Assembly: GCA_023525915.1 (NCBI GenBank)
Contig: CP026657.1
Location: 2,566,001-2,630,000, forward strand
DNA length: 64,000 bases
Direction of reading: 5' to 3'
Origin: Acetispira formosa (nom. nud.)
GTDB lineage: Bacteria; Desulfobacterota; Desulfarculia; Adiutricales; Adiutricaceae
The notes below the pieces were generated by a model. The model made no database searches. It worked only from the letters and a program-made list of their open reading frames with translations, and had not been told where the DNA came from. Shown here in pieces: positions 17,142 to 26,095 of this stretch (within the stretch, counting starts at the first letter, position 1; every line of letters starts with the position of its first letter). The translations under genes and the position numbers were made by a program.

Positions 17142-17506
17142 GGAGGGCGGGGCGGTGAGATATCTCCATAGTGGCCCCCGATTTTTCTCTGATCCCGGCC
17201 GGGTGGCTCCATCAGAGGCTTGTTGGTCCGTGCCCGTCCGGGGAGCAAAAATCGTGGTCCCCTCTGGAGAAATCTCACCGCCCCGCCCTCCTGGTCCTGG
17301 TTGGCTCACATAAAAAAGACAGCAACCGTCATCCCACCCAAACGCCGACATTGACCAGGCCGTGCGGGCGAAAAATTTTCTGTAAGTCGCTCGTAATTTT
17401 GCTCCCCGGACGGGCACGGATATACAAACCTCCGACAATGCCACCCGGCCGGGAATAAGAGAAAATTACGAGCGACGTCAGAAATTTTTTCGCCCGCACG
17501 GCCGGG
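17142..17506. repeat. Composite palindromic repeat D, copy 1 (D1 then D2)
   Basis: The gene-free stretch from 17112 to 17636 is mainly this element. D1 (17142-17291) has arms GGAGGGCGGGGCGGTGAGAT / ATCTCACCGCCCCGCCCTCC. D2 (17355-17506) has arms GGCCGTGCGGGCGAAAAA / TTTTCGCCCGCACGGCC. Both enclose the same core, with CCCGGCCGGGTGGC on one side and GTGCCCGTCCGGGGAGCAAA on the other. The copies at 37341 and 49311 have D2 before D1, so this copy is in the opposite orientation. Confidence 0.85.
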
Positions 17507-17535
17507 TTTTACCTTTGTCGCCCCAAAATGAATAA

Positions 17536-17561
17536 CCGCAATTCCTGTGAAGGAATTGCGG
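17536..17561 (-). terminator. Hairpin after the MFS gene
   Basis: CCGCAATTCC / GGAATTGCGG with a 6-nt loop, about 75 bases past the stop of the minus-strand MFS gene. The T run is weak. The remaining bases up to 17636 are C/G-rich and hold no gene that I can support. Confidence 0.45.
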
Positions 17562-17636
17562 TGGGGTCAAGGGGCCCAAGCCCCTTATGGGGTGGAGGGG
17601 TTTTTCCGGGAAAGGCAGCCCGCCCCCCTCTTCTCT

Positions 17637-19031
17637 TCACTTTTTAGGACTGAAGAAGAAAAGCACAGCGGAAATAATGGAAGTTGCGCCGACCATAACA
17701 AAGGTATGGTGAAAGGCTTTGAGGGCGTTGGTCATATCAGCGCCGGGGGTGACTGTGCTCGTACCTTGGAAGAATATCAGGATGGCGGCGGCCATGCCCA
17801 CGGCCAGGCTTTGGGATAGCTGCATCATCACCGACATCAGAGCGTTGCCGCTGCCGGAGTATTTGTAAGGCAGGTCCATAAGTGTATAGGTGTTCAGGAA
17901 TGAAAACTGGATTGAATTTATGCCGCCTAGAGCGGCCAGTTGAACGCAGAAAAGGAACGGACTCATGTCCATGGGCACCAGGGCCAGGCTGGAGATTAAG
18001 AGGCCCTGAAGGATTGTATTGGTTAAGAGGATGGAGCGGTATTTAAAATGATTGGCCAAAGGCTTGGCCAGGAGTTTGGCGCAGACTGAAGCCAAGGCCA
18101 TGGGCATCATTAAAAGGCCGGCAAATAGCGGGGTGTGCCCCAGCACCACCTGGAGGAGCAGCGGCAGAAGGAAGGGGGTGGCCCCGGAACCGAGGCGGGC
18201 GAAGAGGTTGGCGGCCAGGCCCACGCTGAACGTTTTGGTTTTGAATATGCCGGTTTTAAACAGGGAGATGGGGCGCGGCGAGAGCCTGACCCAGTAGAAA
18301 ACTTGAATGATCAAGCCCAGGATAGCCAATAGTCCGGCGATGTAGTTATCCATAGCCGGGTGGCTGATAATTTCCAGGGACAGGCTGATCATCACCAGCG
18401 AGGCGGCGAATGCTATGAAACCCAGAACGTCGAAAGGATCTTTTTTGTCCAGCTCAAAAATGGGCATGATTTTTTTGGTGGCCAGCATTCCCAATAGGCC
18501 GACCGGAAGGTTGATGAGAAATATCCAGTGCCAGCTGGCGTATTGAACCAGAAGGCCGCCGAGGGCCGGGCCGATGAGGGAACCGAAAAGGCCGGGTATG
18601 GGAATGATGCTGAGAACCCTCACCAAGTCGTCTTTGGGATAGAGGCGCAGAATGACCAGCCGCCCGACCGGGACCATCAGCGCGCCGCCCGCGCCCTGAA
18701 GTATGCGGGCCACGATCATGAAAGCCAGGCTGGTGGAGAGGGCGCACAGGAGCGAGCCGAAGGTGAACAGGCCGATCGACCAGATCATCAGCCGCCTGGG
18801 GCCGACGCGGTCGGTCAGCCAGCCGGAGGCGGGAATGCAGATGGCGGTGGTCAGCATGTATGATATGAGCACGGCCTGCATACGCAGAGGGTTTTCACCC
18901 AAACTTCCGGCAATGGCCGGGAGGGCCGTATTGAGGATGGTGCCGTCCAGCATCTGCATGAAGAAGGACATGGCCACCAGCCAGGGCAGAAGTTTGGCCG
19001 TCTTGATATCCAAAAGCGGTTTATTCGTCAT
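17637..19031 (-). CDS. MFS multidrug-type exporter, DHA2 (EmrB/QacA) family
   Basis: This 464-residue protein has about 14 hydrophobic segments, typical of the DHA2 drug:proton antiporters. FFMQMLDGTILNTALPAIAGSLG is the family motif D1 region in the first helix. SGWLTDRVGPRRLMIWSIGLF is motif A between helices 2 and 3, and ILQGAGGALMVPVGRLVI is the motif B/C region. The substrate is unknown. The ATG at 19031 follows GGAG. It is divergent from the amino-acid ABC transporter, with a 14-bp palindrome in the shared upstream region. No membrane-fusion partner lies next to it. Confidence 0.9.
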   Translation of the reverse strand: MTNKPLLDIKTAKLLPWLVAMSFFMQMLDGTILNTALPAIAGSLGENPLRMQAVLISYMLTTAICIPASGWLTDRVGPRRLMIWSIGLFTFGSLLCALSTSLAFMIVARILQGAGGALMVPVGRLVILRLYPKDDLVRVLSIIPIPGLFGSLIGPALGGLLVQYASWHWIFLINLPVGLLGMLATKKIMPIFELDKKDPFDVLGFIAFAASLVMISLSLEIISHPAMDNYIAGLLAILGLIIQVFYWVRLSPRPISLFKTGIFKTKTFSVGLAANLFARLGSGATPFLLPLLLQVVLGHTPLFAGLLMMPMALASVCAKLLAKPLANHFKYRSILLTNTILQGLLISSLALVPMDMSPFLFCVQLAALGGINSIQFSFLNTYTLMDLPYKYSGSGNALMSVMMQLSQSLAVGMAAAILIFFQGTSTVTPGADMTNALKAFHHTFVMVGATSIISAVLFFFSPKK

Positions 19032-19162
19032 TTTGAGTGTCTCCGTAAATTTACTGTTCACTTCAACACACTAATTTTACCTCATTTCTTTCTTCCACTG
19101 CAATCAATACACAATTTAATTTGCCTCATGCGCTATATTGGACAAAAAGTAGCCTGTAGCAG

Positions 19163-19176
19163 ACTAAAATTTTAGT
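19163..19176. promoter_or_regulatory. Palindromic operator candidate
   Basis: ACTAAAATTTTAGT is a perfect 14-bp palindrome between two divergent genes. It covers the -35 position of the extended -10 promoter of the ABC transporter, a place where a dimeric repressor would block transcription. Confidence 0.45.
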
Positions 19177-19193
19177 TAAAAAAGACATTATTC

Positions 19194-19202
19194 TGATATA
19201 AT
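19194..19202 (+). promoter_or_regulatory. Extended -10 promoter of the amino-acid ABC operon
   Basis: TGATATAAT is a consensus TGnTATAAT extended -10 box with only a weak -35. The transcript would start near 19209, 66 bases before the ATG. Confidence 0.6.
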
Positions 19203-19274
19203 ATCGGCTTGCCGGCTTTTTTACCGTCGTGCGGTTTTTTAGTAACCGGGTTCAAACAACTTAAGGAGGATCTC

Positions 19275-20027
19275 ATGTTGAAAAAAATGCTTTTACTGTT
19301 TACGCTGATGATGGCGTTCAGCCTTCCGGCCCTGGCTCAGGACAAGGTCTATATCAATGGTATAGACGCCAACTTCCCGCCCTTCGCCTATATCGGCGGG
19401 GACGGCAAGGCCACCGGTTTTGATGTGGACGCCATGAACTGGATCGCCAAGGAAATGGGTTTTAAGGTTGAGCATCAGCCTATGGAGTGGAGCGGCATTG
19501 TGGCCAGCCTTCGCGCCAAAAAGATAGACATGATTTCCTCCGGCCTTTCCGTGACGGAAGAAAGGGCCAAACAGATTGATTTCAGCAAACCCTATTGGGT
19601 GATCAAGCAGGTGGTGGTGGTTCCCAAAAATTCCGAGCTGGGCGCTGAAAAGGCTTTGACTTCCGGCCTCCGCATCGGCGTTCAGGCCGGGACTTCCGAC
19701 GCCAAGGCCATGGCCGAGACCAACGGTAAAGACGGCCGCAAATACGAACTGGTGGAGTATCCCAGCGCGGCCCTGGCGGCCGAAGATGTTTTGAACGGGC
19801 GCATTGACGCGGCCGTTATGAATGACGCTCCGGCCGCTGAAGCGGCGGCCAAGATTGAGGTGAAGATTGTGGGCGAAGCCGGTATCCCCAGTGAGGAATT
19901 CGCGGTCGGCGTCAACAAGGAAGACAAGGAAACCCTGGAAATGATCAACGCGGGCCTGACCAAACTGATGGCCGATCCCTATTGGGATGAGTTGATCAAA
20001 AAATATAATCCGGGCGAAGTTCACTAA
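19275..20027 (+). CDS. Amino-acid ABC transporter, periplasmic binding protein
   Basis: This 250-residue protein is translated from an ATG behind AAGGAGG. Signal peptide MLKKMLLLFTLMMAFSLPALAQ, then an SBP_bac_3 domain: FPPFAYIGGDGKATGFDVDAMNWIA is the family signature, followed by MEWSGIVASLRAKKIDMISSGLSVTEERAKQIDFSKPY and the second-lobe GVQAGTSDA and DAAVMNDAPAA. Such proteins bind polar or basic amino acids. It is the first gene of a four-gene operon with two permeases and one ATPase; a strong hairpin after it may keep its message abundant. Confidence 0.93.
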   Translation: MLKKMLLLFTLMMAFSLPALAQDKVYINGIDANFPPFAYIGGDGKATGFDVDAMNWIAKEMGFKVEHQPMEWSGIVASLRAKKIDMISSGLSVTEERAKQIDFSKPYWVIKQVVVVPKNSELGAEKALTSGLRIGVQAGTSDAKAMAETNGKDGRKYELVEYPSAALAAEDVLNGRIDAAVMNDAPAAEAAAKIEVKIVGEAGIPSEEFAVGVNKEDKETLEMINAGLTKLMADPYWDELIKKYNPGEVH

Positions 20028-20046
20028 TTTCCACGGCAATCAACTA

Positions 20047-20080
20047 CCTCCCCCCACCGGCTTCAGCCGGTGGGGGGAGG
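20047..20080 (+). promoter_or_regulatory. Intra-operon mRNA hairpin
   Basis: CCTCCCCCCACCGGCT pairs with AGCCGGTGGGGGGAGG around a UUCA-type loop, with no T run after it. It sits between the binding-protein gene and the first permease gene. In many ABC operons such structures protect the 3' end of the binding-protein message and let it exceed the membrane components. Confidence 0.65.
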
Positions 20081-20099
20081 CTTGTGAGATGGGCATACT

Positions 20100-20804
20100 A
20101 TGGCGGATTTTTCCTGGTCAACGGTCGTATATATTCTTGGCGGCGTGGGCATGACCTCCGTTCTGATAATTTCAGCCATGCTGATCGGGCTGGCTATCGG
20201 CACGGTCATGGCTTCCGTCCAAGTTTACGGCCCGGCCTGGAGCGGCAGGATGGTCTCGCTCTATGTCTGGTTTTTTCGCGGCGTTCCCATTTTGGTGCTC
20301 ATGTTTCTTTTTCATTTTGGGCTGGCTGGTCTGGTGGAAGAAGCTTATCTGTATTTCTTCAAAACCCGCCTCCGCATCCCGCCTCTGGCCAGCGCCATAA
20401 CCGTCCTGGGTCTGTGCAGCGCGGCCTATCAATCGCAGATTTTTCGCGGGGCCATGCAGTCCATTCCGGCCGGTCAGCTCAAGGCGGCCAAGGCCCTGGG
20501 CATGAGCGGCCCCCAGGCGGTGAGGGTGATCATACTGCCGCAGGTTTTCAGAATTTCCATCCCGGCCTGGTCCAATGAATATTCCATCATGCTGAAAGAC
20601 TCGGCCATTGCCTTTGTCATCGGCGTGAGCGAAATTATGTCGCGCTTCAAGGCCGTGGCCACCACCACTCACCGGCATCTTTTGATGTATATTCTGGCCG
20701 GTGCGCTTTATTTCATTCTTACCTGGATAGGGGTAAAGCTCCTGGCCGCGCTTTATAATAAAATACGCACTCCGGGGCTGGCCGAAACCGGCCCGTCAAA
20801 TTAG
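20100..20804 (+). CDS. Amino-acid ABC transporter permease 1
   Basis: This 234-residue HisM/GlnP-type inner-membrane permease has about five hydrophobic segments. The ATPase-contact loop is AAKALGMSGPQAVRVIILPQ and a typical preceding pattern is FFRGVPILVLMFLFHFG. It would form a heterodimeric channel with the second permease at 21575. The ATPase gene follows after seven bases. Confidence 0.92.
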   Translation: MADFSWSTVVYILGGVGMTSVLIISAMLIGLAIGTVMASVQVYGPAWSGRMVSLYVWFFRGVPILVLMFLFHFGLAGLVEEAYLYFFKTRLRIPPLASAITVLGLCSAAYQSQIFRGAMQSIPAGQLKAAKALGMSGPQAVRVIILPQVFRISIPAWSNEYSIMLKDSAIAFVIGVSEIMSRFKAVATTTHRHLLMYILAGALYFILTWIGVKLLAALYNKIRTPGLAETGPSN

Positions 20805-20811
20805 TGAAAAA

Positions 20812-21570
20812 ATGAATCAGCCTATTCTGGAAGTAAAAAACATATCCAAAACCCTTGGCGGAAAATTAATACTGGACGACGTTTCGCTGAGCCTGAACCG
20901 AGGCGAACTGAAGGTGCTGATCGGCCCCTCCGGCGGCGGCAAGAGCACTCTTTTGCAATGCATCCATTACCTGATTAACCCTGATAAAGGCGACGTGCTG
21001 CTGGAGGGCCGTTCGGCCGCCGAAATGGGCCGCAGGAACATCTGCGCCTTTCGCCAGGAAATCGGGATGATCTTTCAGGATTTTAATTTATTCGATCACC
21101 TGAACGCTGAAAACAATGTGGCCGTGGCCCTCAGAAAGGTCAAGGGGCTGACCAAAGAAGCGGCCCTCAAGCGGGCGCGCCAGGAACTGGAGCGGGTGGG
21201 CCTGGCCGATAAGGCCACGCTTTATCCGGCCCAGCTTTCCGGCGGACAGAAACAGCGCGTCTCCATTGCCAGGGCCCTGGCCATGGACCCCAAAGTCATG
21301 CTGCTGGATGAACCGACCAGCGCGCTCGACCCGGAATTGATCGGGGAGGTGCTGAACGTGATCGTCGATCTTTCCAAATCCGGCATGACCATGCTGATGG
21401 CCACCCACCAGATAGGCTTCGCCCGCCATTTGACCAGCGAAATCATTTTCATGGAGAGGGGCGGAATCGCTGAAGCGGGTCCGCCGTCCGTGCTTCTGGC
21501 TGAAGGGTCTTGTAGCCGCACGGCCGATTTTTGCTCCAAGCTGACCGAGCTTCTTGGTAAAAACGGATGA
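20812..21570 (+). CDS. Amino-acid ABC transporter ATPase (GlnQ-type)
   Basis: This 252-residue ATPase has Walker A GPSGGGKST (about residues 39-47), Q-loop IFQDFNLFDH, signature LSGGQKQRVSIARAL, Walker B MLLDEPTSALDPE and the H-loop in ATHQ. FDHLNAENNVAVALRKVKG is typical of polar-amino-acid ATPases. It energises uptake by the neighbouring permeases; the gene ends five bases before the second permease start. Confidence 0.95.
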   Translation: MNQPILEVKNISKTLGGKLILDDVSLSLNRGELKVLIGPSGGGKSTLLQCIHYLINPDKGDVLLEGRSAAEMGRRNICAFRQEIGMIFQDFNLFDHLNAENNVAVALRKVKGLTKEAALKRARQELERVGLADKATLYPAQLSGGQKQRVSIARALAMDPKVMLLDEPTSALDPELIGEVLNVIVDLSKSGMTMLMATHQIGFARHLTSEIIFMERGGIAEAGPPSVLLAEGSCSRTADFCSKLTELLGKNG

Positions 21571-21574
21571 CATT

Positions 21575-22297
21575 ATGATCGATCTGGCCTATTATCAGGA
21601 AATGATCCCGGAACTGACCAGGGGTTTCTGGCTGAGCGTGAAGATCATCGTGCCCTCGGCCACGCTTGGCCTGATTATCGGGGTGCTGGTGGGCGCGGTG
21701 CGCGGCATGGAGTATCCCCGTTTTCTGGTAAAACCTTTTAACGTTTATGTTTCACTCGTTCGCGGCCCGGCTCTTTTAGTTCAGATCTTTGTTTGCTATT
21801 ATGGTCTGCCGGAACTGGCCATGCTGGTCCGCCCGTTTTTTGAGGCGCACGGCCTGCCGCCGGTTTGGAAGATTTTGTATCTGTCGCCTTATGCGGCTTC
21901 GGTTTTGGTTTTTTCCCTTTGCAGCGGCGGCTACCATTCGGAATATATTCGCGGGGCCATTCTGTCGATCAAGAAAGGCCAGTTTCTGGCCGCAGAGGCC
22001 CTTGGCTTCACCAAGCGGCAGATGTTCTGGACGGTGGTGATTCCGCAGGCGGTGCGGCGGGCCTGGCCGGGTTGCGGCAATGAGGTGATTTATCTCATCA
22101 AGTATTCATCGCTGGCTTTTGTGGTCTCGGCCAAGGAACTGACCGGAGCCTCCATGTCGCTGGCCAACAGCACTTTCCGCTTCACCGAGACTTTTTTCGC
22201 GGCCGGGCTTTATTATCTTTTTCTGGTGACAGTGGCCACCTGGATTCTGAACCGGCTGGAAAAGGCCTATGCCATTCCCGGCTTTGGCCGGGCCTAG
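21575..22297 (+). CDS. Amino-acid ABC transporter permease 2
   Basis: This 240-residue HisM/GlnP-type permease starts at the ATG at 21575; an in-frame TTG at 21554 would overlap the ATPase gene. The EAA-like loop is AAEALGFTKRQMFWTVVIPQAVRRAWPG and the family YVSLVRGPALLVQIFVCYYGLP lies in the membrane part. Last gene of the operon; a type-A palindrome follows 24 bases later and may end the transcript. Confidence 0.92.
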   Translation: MIDLAYYQEMIPELTRGFWLSVKIIVPSATLGLIIGVLVGAVRGMEYPRFLVKPFNVYVSLVRGPALLVQIFVCYYGLPELAMLVRPFFEAHGLPPVWKILYLSPYAASVLVFSLCSGGYHSEYIRGAILSIKKGQFLAAEALGFTKRQMFWTVVIPQAVRRAWPGCGNEVIYLIKYSSLAFVVSAKELTGASMSLANSTFRFTETFFAAGLYYLFLVTVATWILNRLEKAYAIPGFGRA

Positions 22298-22320
22298 TGA
22301 ATTTACGGAAAAGCGGTTGA

Positions 22321-22405
22321 CCGCCGCCGGGAGAAATGTTTTTGCCCGGTTCCGTTCCGGGGGTCTTTAGTCACGGAACCGGGCAAAAACATTTCTCCCG
22401 GCGGC
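22321..22405. repeat. Palindromic repeat A, copy 2
   Basis: CCGCCGCCGGGAGAAATG...GCCCGGTTCCG pairs with CGGAACCGGGC...CATTTCTCCCGGCGG. The core is TTCCGGGGGTCTTTAGTCAC. The whole element is reversed relative to the copies at 5165 and 33634, judged by the flanking GGTGACC / CAGGCAGC ends. It and the C repeat behind it fill the gene-free interval 22298-22676. Confidence 0.85.
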
Positions 22406-22470
22406 TGCCTGATCAGCTTCTTGGGGGCTTGATAGCAGCTAATTCTAAGCCAACTCCGCCGCATATAACG

Positions 22471-22613
22471 AGGGTCGAGCCATGGAGGGCGAGACGGAGC
22501 GCCAGCGACTGGTTTTGGCGGAAAAATAGCCGCTCGCGAAACAAAAACCACGCTTTTTGTGTAGCTACGAGCCGTAAGTTGAATGGAAAAGTCGTAATTA
22601 AAATCGCTCCGAA
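22471..22613 (+). repeat. Repeat C, copy 3
   Basis: It contains GAGACGGAGCGCCAGCGACT followed by the AAAAACCACGCTTTTTG hairpin and AAAATCGCTCC. It sits just upstream of trmB. An open frame crossing it is not regarded as coding. Confidence 0.75.
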
Positions 22614-22676
22614 ATTACAACCTTGACTGCGGACTAGTGGCGGCATTGGAAAATTTAGAGATAAAATTAAGGAAAT

Positions 22677-23615
22677 ATGACTGCTTTTTCAAGAAAATAC
22701 TATCGCTCTCTGGAACCGCTTCTCAAAGCGGTGGATCATAAATCGCCTGTCGATTGGGAAAAAGTTTTTGACCGCGCGGCTCCGCTGGAATTTGAAATCG
22801 GTTTCGGTAACGGCGAATACCTTCACAGGATAAGCCTCGATGAGCCGGAGCGTAATTTCGTCGGCGTGGAAGTAGCCTGGGCCTCCATAAAACGGGCCTT
22901 GCGCAGATTGGCCTCCCCGCCGCGCCGAAACGTGCGGGTCATGCTCCTGAAAGCGGAGGTGGCCCTGGAAAGGTGCTTCGCTCCCCAAAGCCTGGATGTG
23001 GTAAGATCGCTGTTCCCCATTCCCTGGCCCGATGAGCGGCAGGAAAAGAAACGCCTCTTTAAGCGTGATTTCCTGAATCTGTCAGCCAATCGGTTGAAGG
23101 CCGACGGCCGCTTCATTTTGGTGACCGACAGCCTGGAACTGGCCGAATGGACCCTGTCCCAGTCGGAGCAATCGGCCATAGCTTTCACTATGGAAGAGTG
23201 CCAGGCCGTGATGGATACCAAGTATGAACGCAAGTGGCACGGAGGCGGCCAGAGAATTTTCTACCATCTGACGGGCACTAAAAAATTTCACCCCGAACTG
23301 CCATTGATAAAGGACATTGAAATGCAGGCCTATTACCGCGACGACTTTAATCCTGAAACCTACCAACCCCAGGACAGCGCGGGCGATATAGTTGTAAAAT
23401 TCCGGGAATTCATTTTCGACCCCAAACGTCAGGAAGGCATGCTGAGAACTTTCGTGGTGGAGGGGACGCTCACGCAGGAATTTTTCATTAAAATTTTCCA
23501 GCACGGCCAAAGGTGGAAATTTACCCCGGCCATAGGCTCCCAGCTTTATCCGACCCAGGGCATAGCCAGGGCGCTGGAACTGGCCAGCGGCGGCCGCCCC
23601 GCCACGGCATTTTAG
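22677..23615 (+). CDS. trmB: tRNA (guanine46-N7)-methyltransferase with a C-terminal extension
   Basis: This 312-residue protein has the TrmB pattern: LEFEIGFGNGEYLHRI (SAM motif I), NFVGVEVAWASIKRAL, the motif around VVRSLFPIPWPDERQEKKRLFKRDFL (the family PDPWPKKRH element, altered to PIPWPDERQ) and LKADGRFILVTDSLELAEW. TrmB is normally about 210-240 residues; about 90 extra residues follow (from about 215), with no recognised domain. RBS AAGGAA. recD2 begins 22 bases downstream. Confidence 0.88.
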   Translation: MTAFSRKYYRSLEPLLKAVDHKSPVDWEKVFDRAAPLEFEIGFGNGEYLHRISLDEPERNFVGVEVAWASIKRALRRLASPPRRNVRVMLLKAEVALERCFAPQSLDVVRSLFPIPWPDERQEKKRLFKRDFLNLSANRLKADGRFILVTDSLELAEWTLSQSEQSAIAFTMEECQAVMDTKYERKWHGGGQRIFYHLTGTKKFHPELPLIKDIEMQAYYRDDFNPETYQPQDSAGDIVVKFREFIFDPKRQEGMLRTFVVEGTLTQEFFIKIFQHGQRWKFTPAIGSQLYPTQGIARALELASGGRPATAF

Positions 23616-23637
23616 CCGTCCCCGCCATTGATCGACC

Positions 23638-25884
23638 ATGAACGGCCCGGACAAAAATAAAACTCCTGAAACTCTGGAATCACTGTCCGGCCGGATAGAG
23701 CGCATCACCTTTACCAATGAGGAAAACGGCTACACGGTGATGCATGTGAAGCTCCCCCGCCAGAAAAACCTTCTGACCGTGGTGGGAAACCTCTCCAGCC
23801 CGGTGGTGGGCGAATTCATCGAGATGGAGGGCAGCTTCGTCAACAGCCCCAATTACGGCCGTCAGTTTAAAATCAGTAAACACCGCCTGATGGCCCCCAC
23901 CACTGAACCGGCCTTAAAAAAGTATCTTGGCTCCGGCCTGATCAAGGGGCTGGGGCCGGTGCTGGCCGGGCGGCTGGTCGACAGGTTCGGTGACAAGACT
24001 CTCGACGTTCTGGAAAAAACGCCGGAGCGGTTAACGGAAGTGGAAGGATTGGGCGCGAACCGGCGCGAATCCATCATCGACGCCTGGCGCAAGGCTTCCG
24101 GCATGAAACGGCTGATGAGTTTTCTGGCTGAATTCGGGGTGGGACCGGCCGTGGCCATGCGCATCATCCGTCGTCTGGGCGACGGAGCCGACGAATTGAT
24201 CCGGGAAGACCCATACAGGCTGGCCTATGAAGTCAGCGGAGTGGGCTTTGCCACGGCCGACAAGGTGGCCAAAACCATCGGCCTGAAACCGGATTCCCCC
24301 CGGCGGCTGGAGGCCAGCCTTTTGTTCGCCTTGAGCACTCAGGCCGACGAAGGGCACGTTTTCTGCCCGGATGCGCCTCTGATAAAGCAGGCCGCCGCAC
24401 TGACCCCGGAAGCCGGTGAGGAGGCCCTGTGGTCGGCTCTGGGCCGCCTTATCCTGGAGGGGCGCGTTAAAAGCGAACCCCAGATGGAACCCGGCGGGGC
24501 CAATGACATTTATCTGCCCAAACTCAACCGGGCTGAAAACTGGGTGGCCCAGGATCTTCTGGGCATTCTCCACACCCGGCCCCTGATTGAAGTGCCGCGA
24601 TTGGAAAAAGCCCTGGAATGGGCCGAAAGCTCGTTGGGCCTGAACCTCTCTGAAGGGCAACGCGAAGCGGCCCGGCTGGCTCTGGAGAAAAAAGCCCTGA
24701 TAATCACCGGCGGCCCCGGCACCGGCAAGACCACCATCACCCGCATAATCACCACTATTTTCAGCGCGGTAAAAGCCAAAATCGCCCTGGTGGCCCCCAC
24801 CGGCCGGGCGGCCAAACGGCTGTCCACCGCCACCGGGCTTCCAGCCAAAACGGTTCATCGCCTCCTGGAATATTCGCCTTTGGCTGGCGGCTTCATGCGC
24901 GGTCCGAAAAACAAGCTGGACGTCGATGTGCTGCTGGTCGATGAAGCTTCAATGGTGGATATTCAACTCATGAATCAACTGGTGGGCGCCCTCCCCCATC
25001 AGGCCCGCCTGATTATGGTGGGCGACCAGGATCAGCTTCCCTCAGTCGGCCCCGGCCGGGTGCTGGCCGACATGATGGAATCGGGCACCATAGCCGTGGC
25101 CCGCCTTAATGATATTTACCGGCAGGCTCAGGGCAGCCAGATAATTCTGGCCGCCCATCAAGTGCGCCAGGGTCTTTTCCCGGAATCAAGCCCCGATCGT
25201 GATAACGGTGATTTTTATTTTATTGAGGAAAACGATCCGGCCCAGGTGCTGTCGAAAATAGTTTATCTGGTCAGCCGGAAAATTCCCGATAAATTCGGCC
25301 TGGACCCGATGGAGGACATTCAGGTCCTCACCCCCATGCACAATCGTGATCTGGGCACGGAAAGCCTCAATCAGGTTTTGAGCGACACACTCAATCCGTC
25401 GGCGGCCCATTCAGTCCAGAGGTTTGGCCGCAAGTTCAAGCTTGGCGACCGGGTCATGCAGCTCAGGAACAATTACAACCGGGATGTTTTCAACGGTGAC
25501 AGCGGCCGGGTGGAAAAAATCGAGACCGAATCGCAGGAACTGTCCGTCAACTTTGAGGGGCGTTCGGTAATTTATGATTTTGCCGATCTGGACGAACTGA
25601 CTCTCTCCTATGCCGTGACCATCCATAAATCCCAGGGTTCGGAATTCCCGGTAGTGATCATCCCCATGGTCAAGAGCCACTACATCATGCTGCGCCGCAA
25701 CCTTCTTTATACCGCCATAACCAGGGGCCGCCGTTTTGTGGTGGTGATCGGCTCGACCGAAGCGGTGAGAAAAGCGGTTTCCACCGATCACGAACTGAAA
25801 CGCCACTCCCGTCTGGCCCTAAAACTAAGCGGCCAGGGCAGAGCCCTGGACCCACGGATGCTGGCGCATCCTTCGTCTAGGTAG
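23638..25884 (+). CDS. recD2: RecD2-type ATP-dependent DNA helicase
   Basis: This 748-residue SF1B helicase has an N-terminal OB-like domain (LSGRIERITFTNEENGYTVMHVKL) and helix-hairpin-helix repeats (LGSGLIKGLGPVLAGRLVDRFG; VEGLGANRRESI). The helicase motifs are Walker A ITGGPGTGKTTITR (about residue 355), DEASMVDIQLM, VGDQDQLPSVGPG, and the late YAVTIHKSQGSEFPVV and TAITRGRR. RecD2 works without RecBC in DNA repair. The last two or three codons and the TAG stop lie in a B repeat, so the natural C-terminus may have been replaced. Confidence 0.94.
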   Translation: MNGPDKNKTPETLESLSGRIERITFTNEENGYTVMHVKLPRQKNLLTVVGNLSSPVVGEFIEMEGSFVNSPNYGRQFKISKHRLMAPTTEPALKKYLGSGLIKGLGPVLAGRLVDRFGDKTLDVLEKTPERLTEVEGLGANRRESIIDAWRKASGMKRLMSFLAEFGVGPAVAMRIIRRLGDGADELIREDPYRLAYEVSGVGFATADKVAKTIGLKPDSPRRLEASLLFALSTQADEGHVFCPDAPLIKQAAALTPEAGEEALWSALGRLILEGRVKSEPQMEPGGANDIYLPKLNRAENWVAQDLLGILHTRPLIEVPRLEKALEWAESSLGLNLSEGQREAARLALEKKALIITGGPGTGKTTITRIITTIFSAVKAKIALVAPTGRAAKRLSTATGLPAKTVHRLLEYSPLAGGFMRGPKNKLDVDVLLVDEASMVDIQLMNQLVGALPHQARLIMVGDQDQLPSVGPGRVLADMMESGTIAVARLNDIYRQAQGSQIILAAHQVRQGLFPESSPDRDNGDFYFIEENDPAQVLSKIVYLVSRKIPDKFGLDPMEDIQVLTPMHNRDLGTESLNQVLSDTLNPSAAHSVQRFGRKFKLGDRVMQLRNNYNRDVFNGDSGRVEKIETESQELSVNFEGRSVIYDFADLDELTLSYAVTIHKSQGSEFPVVIIPMVKSHYIMLRRNLLYTAITRGRRFVVVIGSTEAVRKAVSTDHELKRHSRLALKLSGQGRALDPRMLAHPSSR

Positions 25885-26055
25885 CTCCTTCCCGTAATAG
25901 TTAATTTTGGCGGCCATCATCGTATTAAGAACCACTCCCCCCGGCTATGGAACCCGCCACCGCCAAGGGGGCACCGCTCTTAATACGATGATGGCCGCCA
26001 AAAGCAGCGTTCAGGGAAACCGTCACCCAGACATGGTCCTGTGCGGACCACGCAC
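25874..26055. repeat. Repeat B, inverted dimer
   Basis: Left unit: GTCTAGG, CCCGTAATAGTTAATTTTGG, GGCCATCATCGTATTAAG. Right unit: CTTAATACGATGATGGCCGC to GTGCGGACCACGCAC. Only about 50 bases separate the two cores. It begins inside the 3' end of recD2 and ends 8 bases before the -35 box of the rpsU promoter. Confidence 0.88.
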
Positions 26056-26062
26056 AAAATGC

Positions 26063-26091
26063 TTGACAAATTGGTTTTTTTTAACTATATA
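26063..26091 (+). promoter_or_regulatory. Strong sigma-70 promoter of rpsU
   Basis: TTGACA, exactly 17 bases, TATATA. This is near-consensus, as expected for a ribosomal protein gene. Transcription should start close to 26098. Confidence 0.85.
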
Positions 26092-26095
26092 AAAT

